Assembly (NCBI GenBank): GCA_964019695.1
Contig: OZ026515.1
Span: 139,187,549-139,251,548, forward strand
Reading direction: 5' to 3'
Length of the DNA: 64,000 bases
Source of the DNA: Loripinus fragilis
Lineage: Eukaryota > Mollusca > Bivalvia > Lucinida > Lucinidae
Positions 12,312 to 23,800 of this stretch are shown one piece after another (the stretch's first letter is position 1; each line of letters begins with the position of its first letter). The notes under the pieces were generated by a model, which saw only the letters and a program-made list of their open reading frames with translations, made no database searches and was not told the DNA's origin. Made by a program: the position numbers and the translations under genes.

Positions 12312-12405
12312 TGTCGAAAAGTACGTGAGTATGAACAGGAAATGCCATACACTGCAGACCAACATACGGTACCGTGCGACATTCCACGCAACCGCATAAA
12401 GTCGT
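12312..12405 (-). repeat. Family C 3' fragment
   Basis: Read on the minus strand this gives a GGTACCGTATG block, then TCTGCAGTGTATGGCATTTC and a CATACTCACGTACTTTT tail, the same order as the 3' half of family C at 54,480-54,545. Two overlapping minus-strand frames (84 and 66 codons) cover it and are not gene-like. Confidence 0.65.
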
Positions 12406-14077
12406 TGAAAATAAACTAAAAAACAACATAAACTAACCGCCACATTACTAACTACCACAAATTATCATGCTTACATACGACTGAACTGTTGTTCATTGCG
12501 CTATTTTCCAGCAAACTGTGATGTACAGTCGTGTTTGTGAATGCGGTGATGTTCTCTTAACCACTCGCAACCACTTCAGACAACTCAGACATGAACTGCT
12601 TAAGAGAGTCTCGACTTATGTCATCCGACAGCAACTGCTCATGTTTCTTATATGCTAGTACTGATCTACGAGATGAGCAAAGTGTAGAAATCTGTTCAAC
12701 GGTGCAATATTATATTCTAAAATCTAAACTTAGGTTGATCGATTGCAAATGTAAGCAGTTTGAAATGTTGGTTTCATCTAGAGCTATTTCATTTTTTGCC
12801 TGTCACGGTTCCACAAAACACTAATAATGCACATTGGATTTTAATGTACACTTTAGGTGTCAACTTTCATATCCCGTGTAGGGTAGTCAAGTTGCTGTCG
12901 TTATACTGTCGATTGGATTCTATTTATCGTCTTCCATCATATCACAAACGTCTTTTAGGTTTCCTTTATTTTAGAGCAGATAAGGTCACTGTTTTCGCGT
13001 TGCGTAATTCGACGTTTTCATTAACTTGTAAAATAACTACTGCATGGGGCACTTGAATGATAATTTTACAACATATGTCCCTGGCCTTATTATCATAAAC
13101 CTTGAGAAAGTGATAAGCGAATATGCTGACGAAGGACGTTGCAAACAGTCTTTGACTTTAAGTTTGGTTCACGGCAACCGCTTTTCGAATAATAATCCGT
13201 GAACAAAGTTGACACCCTTATGATTATCATATCAGCTATGCATTAGAGATGCCTTTGATCAATGTCAAGCACTGGATAAAAATGTGCATAAAACAAAGCA
13301 TTATGATAGATAGTAAAGCTAGAATTAGCCGCATCCTGTGACTGTTTACCACAGCTTAAAATTATAGTTTTTCAGTAAATATTTGTCCATACCACTCTTA
13401 AATCCCAAGGTGGCTACCATAGAATTAAAGATTGTGCTCAGAGTCGTCATCAAACAACAATGAGAGACGAATCTTTGGTCCCACATGGGAGGTAGTTTTC
13501 ATAAAAATATTAAAACTCTTAGCGCATCTATGAAAAAAACAACAACACAGGACCAAATATTACAGCAAATACAATTCCGTCTGATAACCCTTTAATTTTA
13601 AAATATTTATAGATCTCTCAACCTACTAAACAATGTCGCTTTATATAAACAGGCAGATATGTCTTGTTTCCCTATGCGGACGTTAAGTGGGTTCTGGCTG
13701 ATGCAAGGACAGGAGGCTGATAGCAGCTTAGAGAGGACGCTTCCGCTTACATAAGCTACCTTCAACATTCGCGTATCCTTACGGGTGGGGGGGGGGGCAG
13801 GGGGTCCGTCTACCCCCTGAAAAAAAGTTTTCTTAGCAATACTGGTCCCAAACCCCTGCAATTTCAGAAAACTAACAAGCCAGTATTCAATGTTAGGCTA
13901 TTATCGGCAAGCTTATATAATGCAGCATCGCTTAGATTCTCCCTCCCCTCATCAACTTAAAACACAAAAAATAAAGAAACAAAAAAACCTTGTCAAAGTT
14001 GGACCCCTTCTGACTATATTTCTGGGTCCGCGCATGTTAGATATCTAATGTGTCGTATTCTTCTTCACCTCTGTCAG
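12406..14077. other. No gene seen; G11 homopolymer
   Basis: Several frames of 77-98 codons show no domain signature. A run of 11 guanines lies at 13,787-13,797, followed by CAGGGGGTCC and its near-inverse TACCCCCTG, a short GC-rich hairpin near 13,787-13,820. No promoter or splice structure could be tied to a gene. Confidence 0.5.
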
Positions 14078-14250
14078 GCGGTCCTACATGGCTTAGGTCA
14101 CCTGCTGGGAAAGGGCTGACCTCTTGGCTCTCGTTTGGGATGTCTAATGGTGAAGTTGTCACTTTCTCATTGGTATCCTGGGTCAGGTGTGGTGCTTAAT
14201 TGTATCGATACCTGATCTTTGCCCTCTTACTTACTTTAATTCTGCCAATA
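14078..14250 (+). repeat. Dispersed repeat family A, copy 1 (3' part)
   Basis: Landmarks in order are GGTCACCTGCTGGGAAAGGG, CTGACCTCTTGGCTCTCG, GTTGTCACTTTCTCATTGG, GTCAGGTGTGGTGCTTAATT and a tail CTGATCTTTGCCCTCTTAC followed by TTACTTTAATTCTG. Fuller copies are at 62,745-63,020 (plus) and 49,440-49,735 (minus). The family has no evident protein and behaves like a SINE or other non-autonomous element. Confidence 0.8.
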
Positions 14251-14382
14251 GGATACGGGATCTTTGTTAATGTATCATGATGGTCAAGCAATGTTTAGAA
14301 ACTCCATAGCATCGCAATATTTCCTTATTATTCTCCACATGATGACATATGATGTTTTATACATAGGAATATTACTTTTATA

Positions 14383-14760
14383 ATTATTACAGTTATCAAA
14401 TTGGTTCTTGAATACACACTAATTATGGTTACCTGTATCAAATTAGTTCTAGACAACACAATAATTATATGTACCTGTATCAAAGCTGTTCTAGACAACA
14501 CAATAATTATAGTTACCTGTATCAAATTAGCCCTAAACAACACAATTATTATAGTTACCTGTATCAAATTAGTTCTAGACATCACAATAATTATAGTCAC
14601 CTGTATCAAATTAGTTCTAGACATCACAATAATTATAGTCACCTGTATCAAATTAGTTCTAGACAACACAATAATTATAGTCACCTGTATCAAGTTAGTT
14701 CTAGACAACACAATAATTATAGTCACCTGTATCAAGTTAGTTCTAGACAAACACAAGGAA
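14383..14760 (+). repeat. 42-bp minisatellite, about nine copies
   Basis: The unit contains TTCTAGACAACACAATAATT and TATAGTCACCTGTATCAA. The marker ACCTGTATCA recurs at about 14,431, 14,473, 14,515, 14,557, 14,599, 14,641, 14,683 and 14,725, an exact 42-bp spacing, preceded by one diverged copy. Because 42 is a multiple of three, several frames stay open on both strands (up to 145 codons on the minus strand). The resulting 14-residue repeats are by-products and not evidence of a protein. Confidence 0.95.
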
Positions 14761-15345
14761 TACATGACTAACCGTTAACCTTAAAACCATACCCTCACCT
14801 CCTAATGTCTTTCATCATCTTTGCTTTAACCACAAGATAGTATAATATAGCGTGTCATATCTTTGATTTGAGTTGGTGAATGCATACATTCTGTAAATTG
14901 GGCTTATGATTCATCATGTTCATGAGCTTTGCCTATAAGGAACTGTCGCTAAATTTTGTTTCAAATTGGCTTCTATGTGCACATATGTTTTCATGATACT
15001 TGGTCTCGATTGAAAACTCATTGGCATAAGTTTTCAGGATTTTGATGCTGACAAGTTCCATAAAAAGTCAATCTAAAAAATACTGTCTTAGGTAGGCTAT
15101 AAACTATAATACATGTAGCTTGTCTGATTTTTTTTCAGCTCAGTTTATCTAAATGCAAATGACCTTTTAACTTAAAATTATTAATATTCTGTTGGCATAC
15201 TATTATGATTTTCCAAATTTCATAAATTAATCACCCATGGGAAATGAATATTAACATTTTGACTATGATAGTAGTTCCACTTTATATAATAATAAGATGA
15301 GTCGTTATTAGCATGCTTCAGGAGGAATGGGCCCCTGAGTTCATT
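14761..15345. other. No gene seen
   Basis: AT-rich sequence without credible frames, RNA-like structure or repeats visible by eye. Confidence 0.5.
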
Positions 15346-15357
15346 TTCAAACTAAAA

Positions 15358-15421
15358 ATAAAGCAAAACGATTGGCTGCTTGTGAACACGTGTCCACAAG
15401 CAGCCAATCATTACGCTTTAT
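15358..15421. mobile_element. Palindromic MITE core, family B copy 2
   Basis: The sequence is nearly palindromic around CACGTG at 15,387-15,392. Arms of about 30 bp (AAAGCAAAACGATTGGCTGC... and ...CAGCCAATCATTACGCTTT) run from about 15,360 to 15,419. The right half is nearly identical to the right half of the copy at 5,166-5,283. Weaker complementarity extends outward. Confidence 0.85.
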
Positions 15422-16001
15422 TCTGAGTTTACGACTATACGATCTTGTCTGAATATCGGAACATGTAGTTCGATATTTGACTATTGTTACATGATTAACA
15501 TGTTGCTGTTTTAATTTCCCTAATTTCCTAAAAACGTGTATTTTCGGATAACCTGATTTTACCTGCAGGGATTTTAACCATTTTAGTTATTTCCCAAAGC
15601 TTGTATAGTATTGCTTATTCACCCTGAGTGGCAGCTTCAAGAAACTCATTTTCTCCAACATATGTGGTCTACTTTTTATTCGTTAGTTTTGAAATTTAAC
15701 ACATACAACCGGAACAGTATGAAAGAGGCCAACGTTATTTCACAAGCAGTAAAATTGAGGACCAAAAATCTTGAAAGGTTAATGGTCAATATTTGATAAA
15801 ACAAATATCCTTATTTTAGCAGATCTATGAGAGTACTAATCATTAAACAAATTTCCAAACTTTGGAGCCTGTTCATGAGAATTTGGTATTTATCGCAACT
15901 GCGAAAAGCCTCCCTTCAACACACACGTTGACGTATTCAGCGGGATTAGACGCCTAAATTTTTGTCTGAGTCTTTATCTACATCCATACTTTGTGTATGC
16001 T
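15422..16001. other. No gene seen
   Basis: The 61-codon frame at 15,611-15,796 has no motif. Nothing further is supported. Confidence 0.45.
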
Positions 16002-16061
16002 AGCAGCGAAGTCTCGGGTGAGTCTGCGCATTTGCGCAGACGCACCTGAGCCTTCGTTGCT
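16002..16061. repeat. Near-perfect hairpin with 29-bp arms
   Basis: Arms 16,002-16,030 and 16,033-16,061 (the second starting TGCGCAGACGCACCTGAGCC) are complementary with a handful of mismatches and only a 2-base loop. The right half plus its downstream flank (CCTTCGTTGCTTGACAATAC) resembles 56,868-56,905, so this is the core of a dispersed hairpin element. Confidence 0.85.
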
Positions 16062-17070
16062 TGACAATACGATAATTACCAAATGCTCAAGTGCTGGCTT
16101 ATTTTATGTTTTATCAGTATTTGCACTATTCTTAGATCAACTAACAATACTTGTTATATTGAAAATAATACCAGGGTATGAAAGAGGTGAAAATCTTCCG
16201 ATATACTAAACTTGTTAAACGATTAAACAAACAGTTGAAATCTAAACTGTATTCGAGTCATATAACAGTACAATTTTGGCTCGGGTATTTAAGCAATCGT
16301 GGAGCAAACAGCAAAAAGCGTAGCTTGACTGAATCACAATATGACCCCCCCCCCCATAATTTTGCTTTTAAATCCAGTGGCTTAGCCAGAACGCCGGAAA
16401 CGTAACGCGCATTAAAAAGGGAGGCTACTGGACCAAGCAGTGGTTCTCTTCAATTTCGTCCTTTTTCGAAATGGGAATATGCTCCCAGAGGAAGCGATGT
16501 TTTTCCATAAAGAGCAGTTCCTTATGGTATGGAAAATCACTTTTATCCCACATAAGGTGGCCTCCCTTGAATATAACTATTTTTATTACGAACGTGCGTA
16601 ACTGCGTCAATGAAATTGGTGCGACTAATCTAAGTATGACCTTGGCATCAAGGTCGCTAACCAGCAGGGGATGGACAGAAACATTTTACGAATATCTGTG
16701 AAATGTTGAGGACAAAAACCAGTTTACAAAGTATATGTTAATCTGGACATATGCGCAAGCCTTCTCAGAAAATGCGGATCGCGCTTGATATCTTAAGAAT
16801 CAGTTTCACCTTTTACAGAGGGACAGGCCTAAACATTTACCTTTATAAGAGATTTTGCTGCTCTGTGTGATGCAATAATCACAATGCATCCAATGACATG
16901 ATTATATACCTGCTAAGATCATTGATTACATAGGCGTGTTATTGTAATGTCATCTATGTTTATACACTTATAGTAAGCCACGTGAGTCATGCGATAATCT
17001 TAAAACATCTCTTTCATTTGGCTGCTTCAGCATGTCGGCAGTAATCCGTCTTACTCCGCCTTAATCTTAG
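16062..17070. other. No gene seen; left flank of the giant element
   Basis: A C10 run lies near 16,346-16,355. Overlapping frames on both strands at 16,425-16,701 share no recognisable domain. The last bases (GCCTTAATCTTAG, about 17,059-17,071) resemble GCCTAATCTTATC just outside the right end of the giant element near 48,600, a possible target-site duplication. Confidence 0.5.
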
Positions 17071-17700
17071 GCTTATACTTCATACTCCCGGTCCCGAAAT
17101 TCGCCAGCATGTAGCCTACATATATATTGATACTCCGTGCGCCTATCCTCTCTCCTACCCTTCTATAAGATATGCATGATCTTTCAACTCAGCTCAGCTT
17201 ACTCAACTCATCAAGCTGAGCAAAATAAGCATTTTCGCCCTTTTTCGGAGTGAAATTAACCATGCCACCGAGCTCAGGTTACTCAACTCATCCAGCTCAG
17301 CTTACAACTTATGCTACTTAACTTACCTAAGTTGAGTTGGATAAGTTGAACTGTAAGTCAGCGGTCAGTATATTTATAATATATATATATAACTATAACA
17401 AACATACATGTGATAGGTCCCTATATTCTAAGTTCTAAGTTGAGTAAGTTGCCATAGCTGTCTATTATAGCCGCTGAGTTCGGTAAGTTGGGTCTTTAAA
17501 CAATGATATGTATCCAGATGCTTCAATGGCTGAGCTAAGTTCGGTAAGTTATAATAGCTGCGCATATGTTAGGATGAGTTGGTGATATGTGTCCAGATAC
17601 TTCAATGGCTGAGCTAAGTTTGGTAAGTTATAATAGCTGCACATATGTTAGAATGAGTTGGTCATGAGTATAACATTGGACCATTATATGCAGCAAGATG
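17071..17700 (+). repeat. Left outer (terminal) domain
   Basis: The outermost part holds TACTTCATACTCCC at 17,076-17,089, then a pyrimidine-rich tract (17,150-17,166). From 17,188 the motif ACTCAACTCATC runs in the orientation of the right arm until a small palindrome AACTTACCTAAGTT at 17,320-17,333, after which orientation flips to GAGTTGG for the rest of the arm. A direct duplication of about 79 bp (CTTCAATGGCTGAGCTAAGT and flanks) follows at about 17,510-17,665. All of this reappears in reverse complement at 47,640-48,180. About 350-370 bp present at the right end (48,205-48,560) is missing here. Confidence 0.85.
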
Positions 17701-18904
17701 CAAGCTAAGTTCGATGAGTTGAGTAAGCTAAGCAAGCTGAGTTCGATAAGTTAAAAGATAAGTTCGATAAGTTGGATGAGTTGGGTAAGTTCGATGAGTT
17801 GGATAAGTTGAGAATGAGTTGGATGAGTTGAGCTGTTCGATGAGTTGGGTAAGTTGGATGAGTTGGATAAGTTGAGGATGAGTTTGATGAGTTCGCTAAG
17901 TTGGACTGTAAGTTCGATGAGTTGGCTAAGTTGGAATGTAAGTTCGATGAGTTGGCTAAGTTGGAATGTAAGTTCGATGAGTTGGATAAGTTGAGGATGA
18001 GTTCGATGAGTTGGATAAGTTGGACTGTAGATTCGATGAGTTGTCTAAGTTGAGGATGAGTTCGATGAGTTGGATAAGTTGTACTGAAAGTTCGATGAGT
18101 TGGCTAAGTTGGAATGTAAGTTCGATGAGTTGGATAAGTTGAGGATGAGTTCGATGAGTTGGATAAGTTGTACTGTAAGTTGGATGAGTTGGCTAAGTTG
18201 CACTGTAAGTTCGATAATTTGGCTAAGTTGAGGATAAGTTCGATGAGTTGGGTAAGTTGTACTGTAAGTTGGATGAGTTGGCTAAGTTGTACTGTAAGTT
18301 TGATGAGTTGGATAAGTTGTACTGTAATTCGATGAGTTGGCTAAGTTGAGGATGAGTTCGATGAGTTGGATAAGTTGGACGGTAAGTTGGATGAGTTGGA
18401 TAAGTTGAGGATGAGTTCGATGAGTTGGATAAGTTGTACTGTAAGTTGGATGAGTTGGATAAGTTGAGGATGAGCTCGATGAGTTGGCTAAGTTGTACTG
18501 TAAGTTAGATAAGTTGGCTAAGTTGAGGATGAGTTCGATGAGTTGGATAAGTTGTACTTTAAGTTGGATGAGTTGGCTAAGTTGTACTGTAAGTTCGATG
18601 AGTTGGCTAAGTTGAGGATGAGTTCGATGAGTTGGATAAGTTGTACTGTAAGTTGGATGAGTTGGCTAAGTTGTACTGTAAGTTCGATGAGTTGGCTAAG
18701 TTGAGGATGAGTTCGATAAGTTGGGTAAGTTGGAATATAAGTTCGATGAGTTGGCTAAGTTGGAATGTAAGTTCGATGAGTTTGGATAAGTTGTACTGTA
18801 AGTTCGATGAGTTGGCTAAGTTGAGGATGAGTTCGATGAGTTGGCTAAGTTGTACTGTAAGTTGGATGAGTTGGCTAAGTTGGAATGTAAGTTCGATGAG
18901 TTGG

Positions 18905-20860
18905 ATAAGTTGAGGATGAGTTGGATAAGTTGTACTGTAAGTTGGATGAGTTGGCTAAGTTGTACTATAAGTTCGATGAGTTGGCTAAGTTGAGGATGAG
19001 TTCGATAAGTTGGGTAAGTTGTACTGTAAGTTGGATGAGTTGGCTAAGTTGAGGATGAGTTCGATGAGTTGGATAAGTTGTACTTTAAGTTGGATGAGTT
19101 GGCTAAGTTGTACTGTAAGTTGGATGAGTTGGCTAAGTTGTACTGTAAGTTCGATGAGTTGGCTAAGTTGAGGATGAGTTCGATAAGTTGGGTAAGTTGT
19201 ACTGTAAGTTGGATGAGTTGGCTAAATTGTACTGTAAGTTCGATATGTTGGCTAAGTTGAGGATGAGTTCGATAAGTTGGGTAAGTTGGACTGTAAGTTC
19301 GATGAGTTAGATAAGTTGGAATGTAAGTTCGATAAGTTGGCTAAGTTGGAATGCAAGTTCGATGAGTTGGATAAGTTGTACTGTAAGTTCGATGAGTTGG
19401 CTAAGTTGAGGATGAGTTCGATGAGTTGGATAAGTTGTACTGTAAGTTGGATTAGTTGGCTAAGTTGTACTGTAAGTTCGATGAGTTGGCTAAGTTGAGG
19501 ATGAGTTCGATAAGTTGGGTAAGTTGGACTGTAAGTTCGATAAGTTGGCTAAGTTGGAATGTAAGTTGGATGAGTTGGCTAAGTTGTACCGTAAGTTCGA
19601 TGAGTTGGCTAAATTGTACAGTAAGTTGGATGAGTTGGCTAAGTTGTACTGTAAGTTCGATGAGGTGGCTAAGTTGAGGATGAGTTCGATAAGTTGGGTA
19701 AGTTGGAATGTAAGTTCGATGAGTTGGCTAAGTTGGAATGTAAGTTCGATGAGTTGGATAAGTTGTACTGTAAGTTCGATGAGTTGGCTAAGTTGAGGAT
19801 GAGTTCGATGAGTTGGCTAAGTTGTACTGTAAGTTGGATGAGTTGGCTAAGTTGGAATGTAAGTTCGATGAGTTGGATAAGTTGAGGATGAGTTGGATAA
19901 GTTGTACTGTAAGTTGGATGAGTTGGCTAAGTTGTACTATAAGTTCGATGAGTTGGCTAAGTTGAGGATGAGTTCGATAAGTTGGGTAAGTTGTACTGTA
20001 AGTTGGATGAGTTGGCTAAGTTGAGGATGAGTTCGATGAGTTGGATAAGTTGTACTTTAAGTTGGATGAGTTGGCTAAGTTGTACTGTAAGTTGGATGAG
20101 TTGGCTAAGTTGTACTGTAAGTTCGATGAGTTGGCTAAGTTGAGGATGAGTTCGATAAGTTGGGTAAGTTGTACTGTAAGTTGGATGAGTTGGCTAAATT
20201 GTACTGTAAGTTCGATATGTTGGCTAAGTTGAGGATGAGTTCGATAAGTTGGGTAAGTTGGACTGTAAGTTCGATGAGTTAGATAAGTTGGAATGTAAGT
20301 TCGATAAGTTGGCTAAGTTGGAATGCAAGTTCGATGAGTTGGATAAGTTGTACTGTAAGTTCGATGAGTTGGCTAAGTTGAGGATGAGTTCGATGAGTTG
20401 GATAAGTTGTACTGTAAGTTGGATTAGTTGGCTAAGTTGTACTGTAAGTTCGATGAGTTGGCTAAGTTGAGGATGAGTTCGATAAGTTGGGTAAGTTGGA
20501 CTGTAAGTTCGATAAGTTGGCTAAGTTGGAATGTAAGTTGGATGAGTTGGCTAAGTTGTACCGTAAGTTCGATGAGTTGGCTAAATTGTACAGTAAGTTG
20601 GATGAGTTGGCTAAGTTGTACTGTAAGTTCGATGAGGTGGCTAAGTTGAGGATGAGTTCGATAAGTTGAGTAAGTTGGAATGTAAGTTCGATGAGTTGGC
20701 TAAGTTGGAATGTAAGTTCGATGAGTTGGATAAGTTGTACTGTAAGTTCGATGAGTTGGCTAAGTTGAGGATGAGTTCGATGAGTTGGCTAAGTTGTACT
20801 GTAAGTTGGATGAGTTGGCTAAGTTGGAATGTAAGTTCGATGAGTTGGATAAGTTGAGGA
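18905..20860 (+). repeat. 972-bp higher-order duplication in the left arm
   Basis: Landmark variants repeat at a constant 972-bp offset: TGTACTATAAG (about 18,960 and 19,932), GTACCGTAAGTTCG (about 19,586 and 20,558) and the variant TTCGATATGTTGGC (about 19,240 and 20,212). The two copies are almost identical, with GGGTAAG against GAGTAAG near 19,694 and 20,666 as one visible difference. Recent unequal exchange or slippage is the likely origin. Confidence 0.9.
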
Positions 20861-23800
20861 TGAGTTGGATAAGTTGTACTGTAAGTTGGATGAGTTGGCT
20901 AAGTTGTACTGTAAGTTCGATGAGTTGGCTAAGTTGAGGATGAGTTCGATAAGTTGGGTAAGTTGTACTGTAAGTTGGATGAGTTGGCTAAGTTGAGGAT
21001 GAGTTCGATGAGTTGGATAAGTTGTACTTTAAGTTGGATGAGTTGGCTAAATTGTACAGTAAGTTGGATGAGTTGGCTAAGTTGTACTGTAAGTTCGATG
21101 AGGTGGCTAAGTAGAGGATGAGTTCGATAAGTTGGGTAAGTTGTACTGTAAGTTGGATGAGTTGGCTAAGTTGTACTGTAAGTTCGATGAGTTGGCTAAG
21201 TTGAGGATGAGTTCGATAAGTTGGGTAAGTTGGAATATAAGTTCGATGAGTTGGCTAAGTTGGAATGTAAGTTCGATGAGTTGGATAAGTTGTACCGAAG
21301 TTCGATGAGTTGGCTAAGTTGAGGATGAGTTCGATGAGTTGGCTAAGTTGTACTGTAAGTTGGATGAGTTGGCTAAGTTGTACTGTAAGTTGGATGAGTT
21401 GGCTAAGTTGTACTGTAAGTTGGATGAGTTGGATAAGTTGAGGATGAGTTGGATGAGTTGGCTAAGTTGTACTGTAAGTTGGATGAGTTGGCTAAGTTGT
21501 ACTGTAAGTTCGATGAGTTGGCTAAGTTGAGGATGAGTTCGATAAGTTGGGTAAGTTGTACTGTAAGTTGGATGAGTTGGCTAAGTTGTACTGTAAGTTC
21601 GATATGTTGGCTAAGTTGAGGATGAGTTCGATAAGTTGGGTAAGTTGGACTGTAAGTTCGATGAGTTAGATAAGTTGGAATGTAAGTTCGATAAGTTGGC
21701 TAAGTTGGAATGCAAGTTCGATGAGTTGGATAAGTTGTACTGTAAGTTCGATGAGTTGGCTAAGTTGAGGATGAGTTCGATGAGTTGGATAAGTTGTACT
21801 GTAAGTTGGATTAGTTGGCTAAGTTGTACTGTAAGTTCGATGAGTTGGCTAAGTTGAGGATGAGTTTGATAAGTTGGGTAAGTTGGACTGTAAGTTCGAT
21901 GAGTTAGATAAGTTGGAATGTAAGTTCGATAAGTTGGCTAAGTTGGAATGTAAGTTGGATGAGTTGGATAAGTTGTACTGTAAGTTCGATGAGTTGGCTA
22001 AGTTGAGGATGAGTTCGATGAGTTGGATAAGTTGTACTGTAAGTTGGATGAGTTGGCTTAGTTGTACTGTAAGTTCGATGAGTTGGCTAAGTTGAGGATG
22101 AGTTCGATAAGTTGGGAAAGTTGTACTGTAAGTTGGATGAGTTGGCTAAGTTGGAATGTAAGTTCGATGAGTTGGATAAGTTGTACTGTAAGTTCGATGA
22201 GTTGGCTAAGTTGAGGATGAGTTCGATGAGTTGGCTAAGTTGTACTGTAAGTTGGATGAGTTGGCTAAGTTGGAATGTAAGTTCGATGAGTTGGATAAGT
22301 TGAGGATGAGTTGGATAAGTTGTACTGTAAGTTGGATGAGTTGGCTAAGTTGTACTGTTTGTTCGATGAGTTGGCTAAGTTTAGGATGAGTTCGATAAGT
22401 TGGGTAAGTTGTACTATAAGTTCGATGAGTTAGATTAGTTGGAATGTAAGTTCGATGAGTTGGCTAAGTTGGAATGTAAGTTCGATGAGTTATATAAGTT
22501 GAGGATGAGTTCGATGAGTTGGCTAAGTTGTACTGTAAGTTGGATTAGTTGGCTAAGTTGCACTGTAAGTTCGATGAGTTGGCTAAGTTGAGGATGAGTT
22601 CGATGAGTTGGATAAGTTGTACTGTAAGTTGGATGAGTTGGGTAAGTTGTACTGTAAGTCGGATGAGTTGGCTAAGTTGAGGATGAGTTTGATGAGTTGG
22701 GTAAGTTGTACTGTAAGTTGGATGAGTTGGCTAAGTTGTACTGTAAGTTCGATGAGTTGGCTAAGTTGAGGATGAGTTCGATAAGTTGGGTAAGTTGTAC
22801 TGTAAGTTGGATGAGTTGGCTAAGTTGAGGATGAGTTCGATGAGTTGGATAAGTTGTACTGTAAGTTGGATGAGTTGGCTAAGTTGTACTGTAAGTTGGA
22901 TGAGTTGGCTAAGTTGTACTGTAAGTTCGATGAGTTGGCTAAGTTGAGGATGAGTTCGATGAGTGGCTAAGTTGTACTGTAAGTTGGATGAGTTGGCTAA
23001 GTTGTACTGTAAGTTCGATGAGTTGGCTAAGTTGAGGATGAGTTCGATAAGTTGGGTAAGTTGTACTGTAAGTTGGATGAGTTGGCTAAGTTGAGGATGA
23101 GTTCGATGAGTTGGATAAGTTGTACTGTAAGTTAGATGAGTTGGCTAAGTTGTACTGTAAGTTCGATGAGTTGGCTAAGTTGAGGATGAGTTCGATAAGT
23201 TGAGTAAGTTGGAATATAAGTTCGATGAGTTGGCTAAGTTGGAATGTAAGTTTGATGAGTTTGGATAAGTTGTACTGTAAGTTCGATGAGTTGGCTAAGT
23301 TGAGGATGAGTTCGATGAGTTGGCTAAGTTGTACTGTAAGTTGGATGAGTTGGCTAAGTCGGAATGTAAGTTCGATGAGTTGGATAAGTTGAGGATGAGT
23401 TGGATAAGTTGTACTGTAAGTTGGATGAGTTGGCTAAGTTGTACTGTAAGTTCGATGAGTTGGCTAAGTTGAGGATGAGTTCGATAAGTTGGGTAAGTTG
23501 TACTGTAAGTTGGATGAGTTGGCTAAGTTGAGGATGAGTTCGATGAGTTGGATAAGTTGTACTGTAAGTTGGATGAGTTGGCTAAGTTGTACTGTAAGTT
23601 GGATGAGTTGGCTAAGTTGAGGATGAGTTCGATGAGTTGGATAAGTTGTACTGTAAGTTGGATGAGTTGGCTAAGTTGTACCTTAAGTTCGATGAGTTGG
23701 CTAAGTTGAGGATGAGTTCGATAAGTTGGGTAAGTTGGAATATAAGTTCGATGAGTTGGCTAAGTTGGAATGTAAGTTCGATGAGTTGGATAAGTTGTAC

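Noticed and set aside
14328..14778. 145-codon and 125-codon frames as repeat proteins
   Set aside because: They translate the 42-bp minisatellite; the period is divisible by three, so several frames on both strands stay open.
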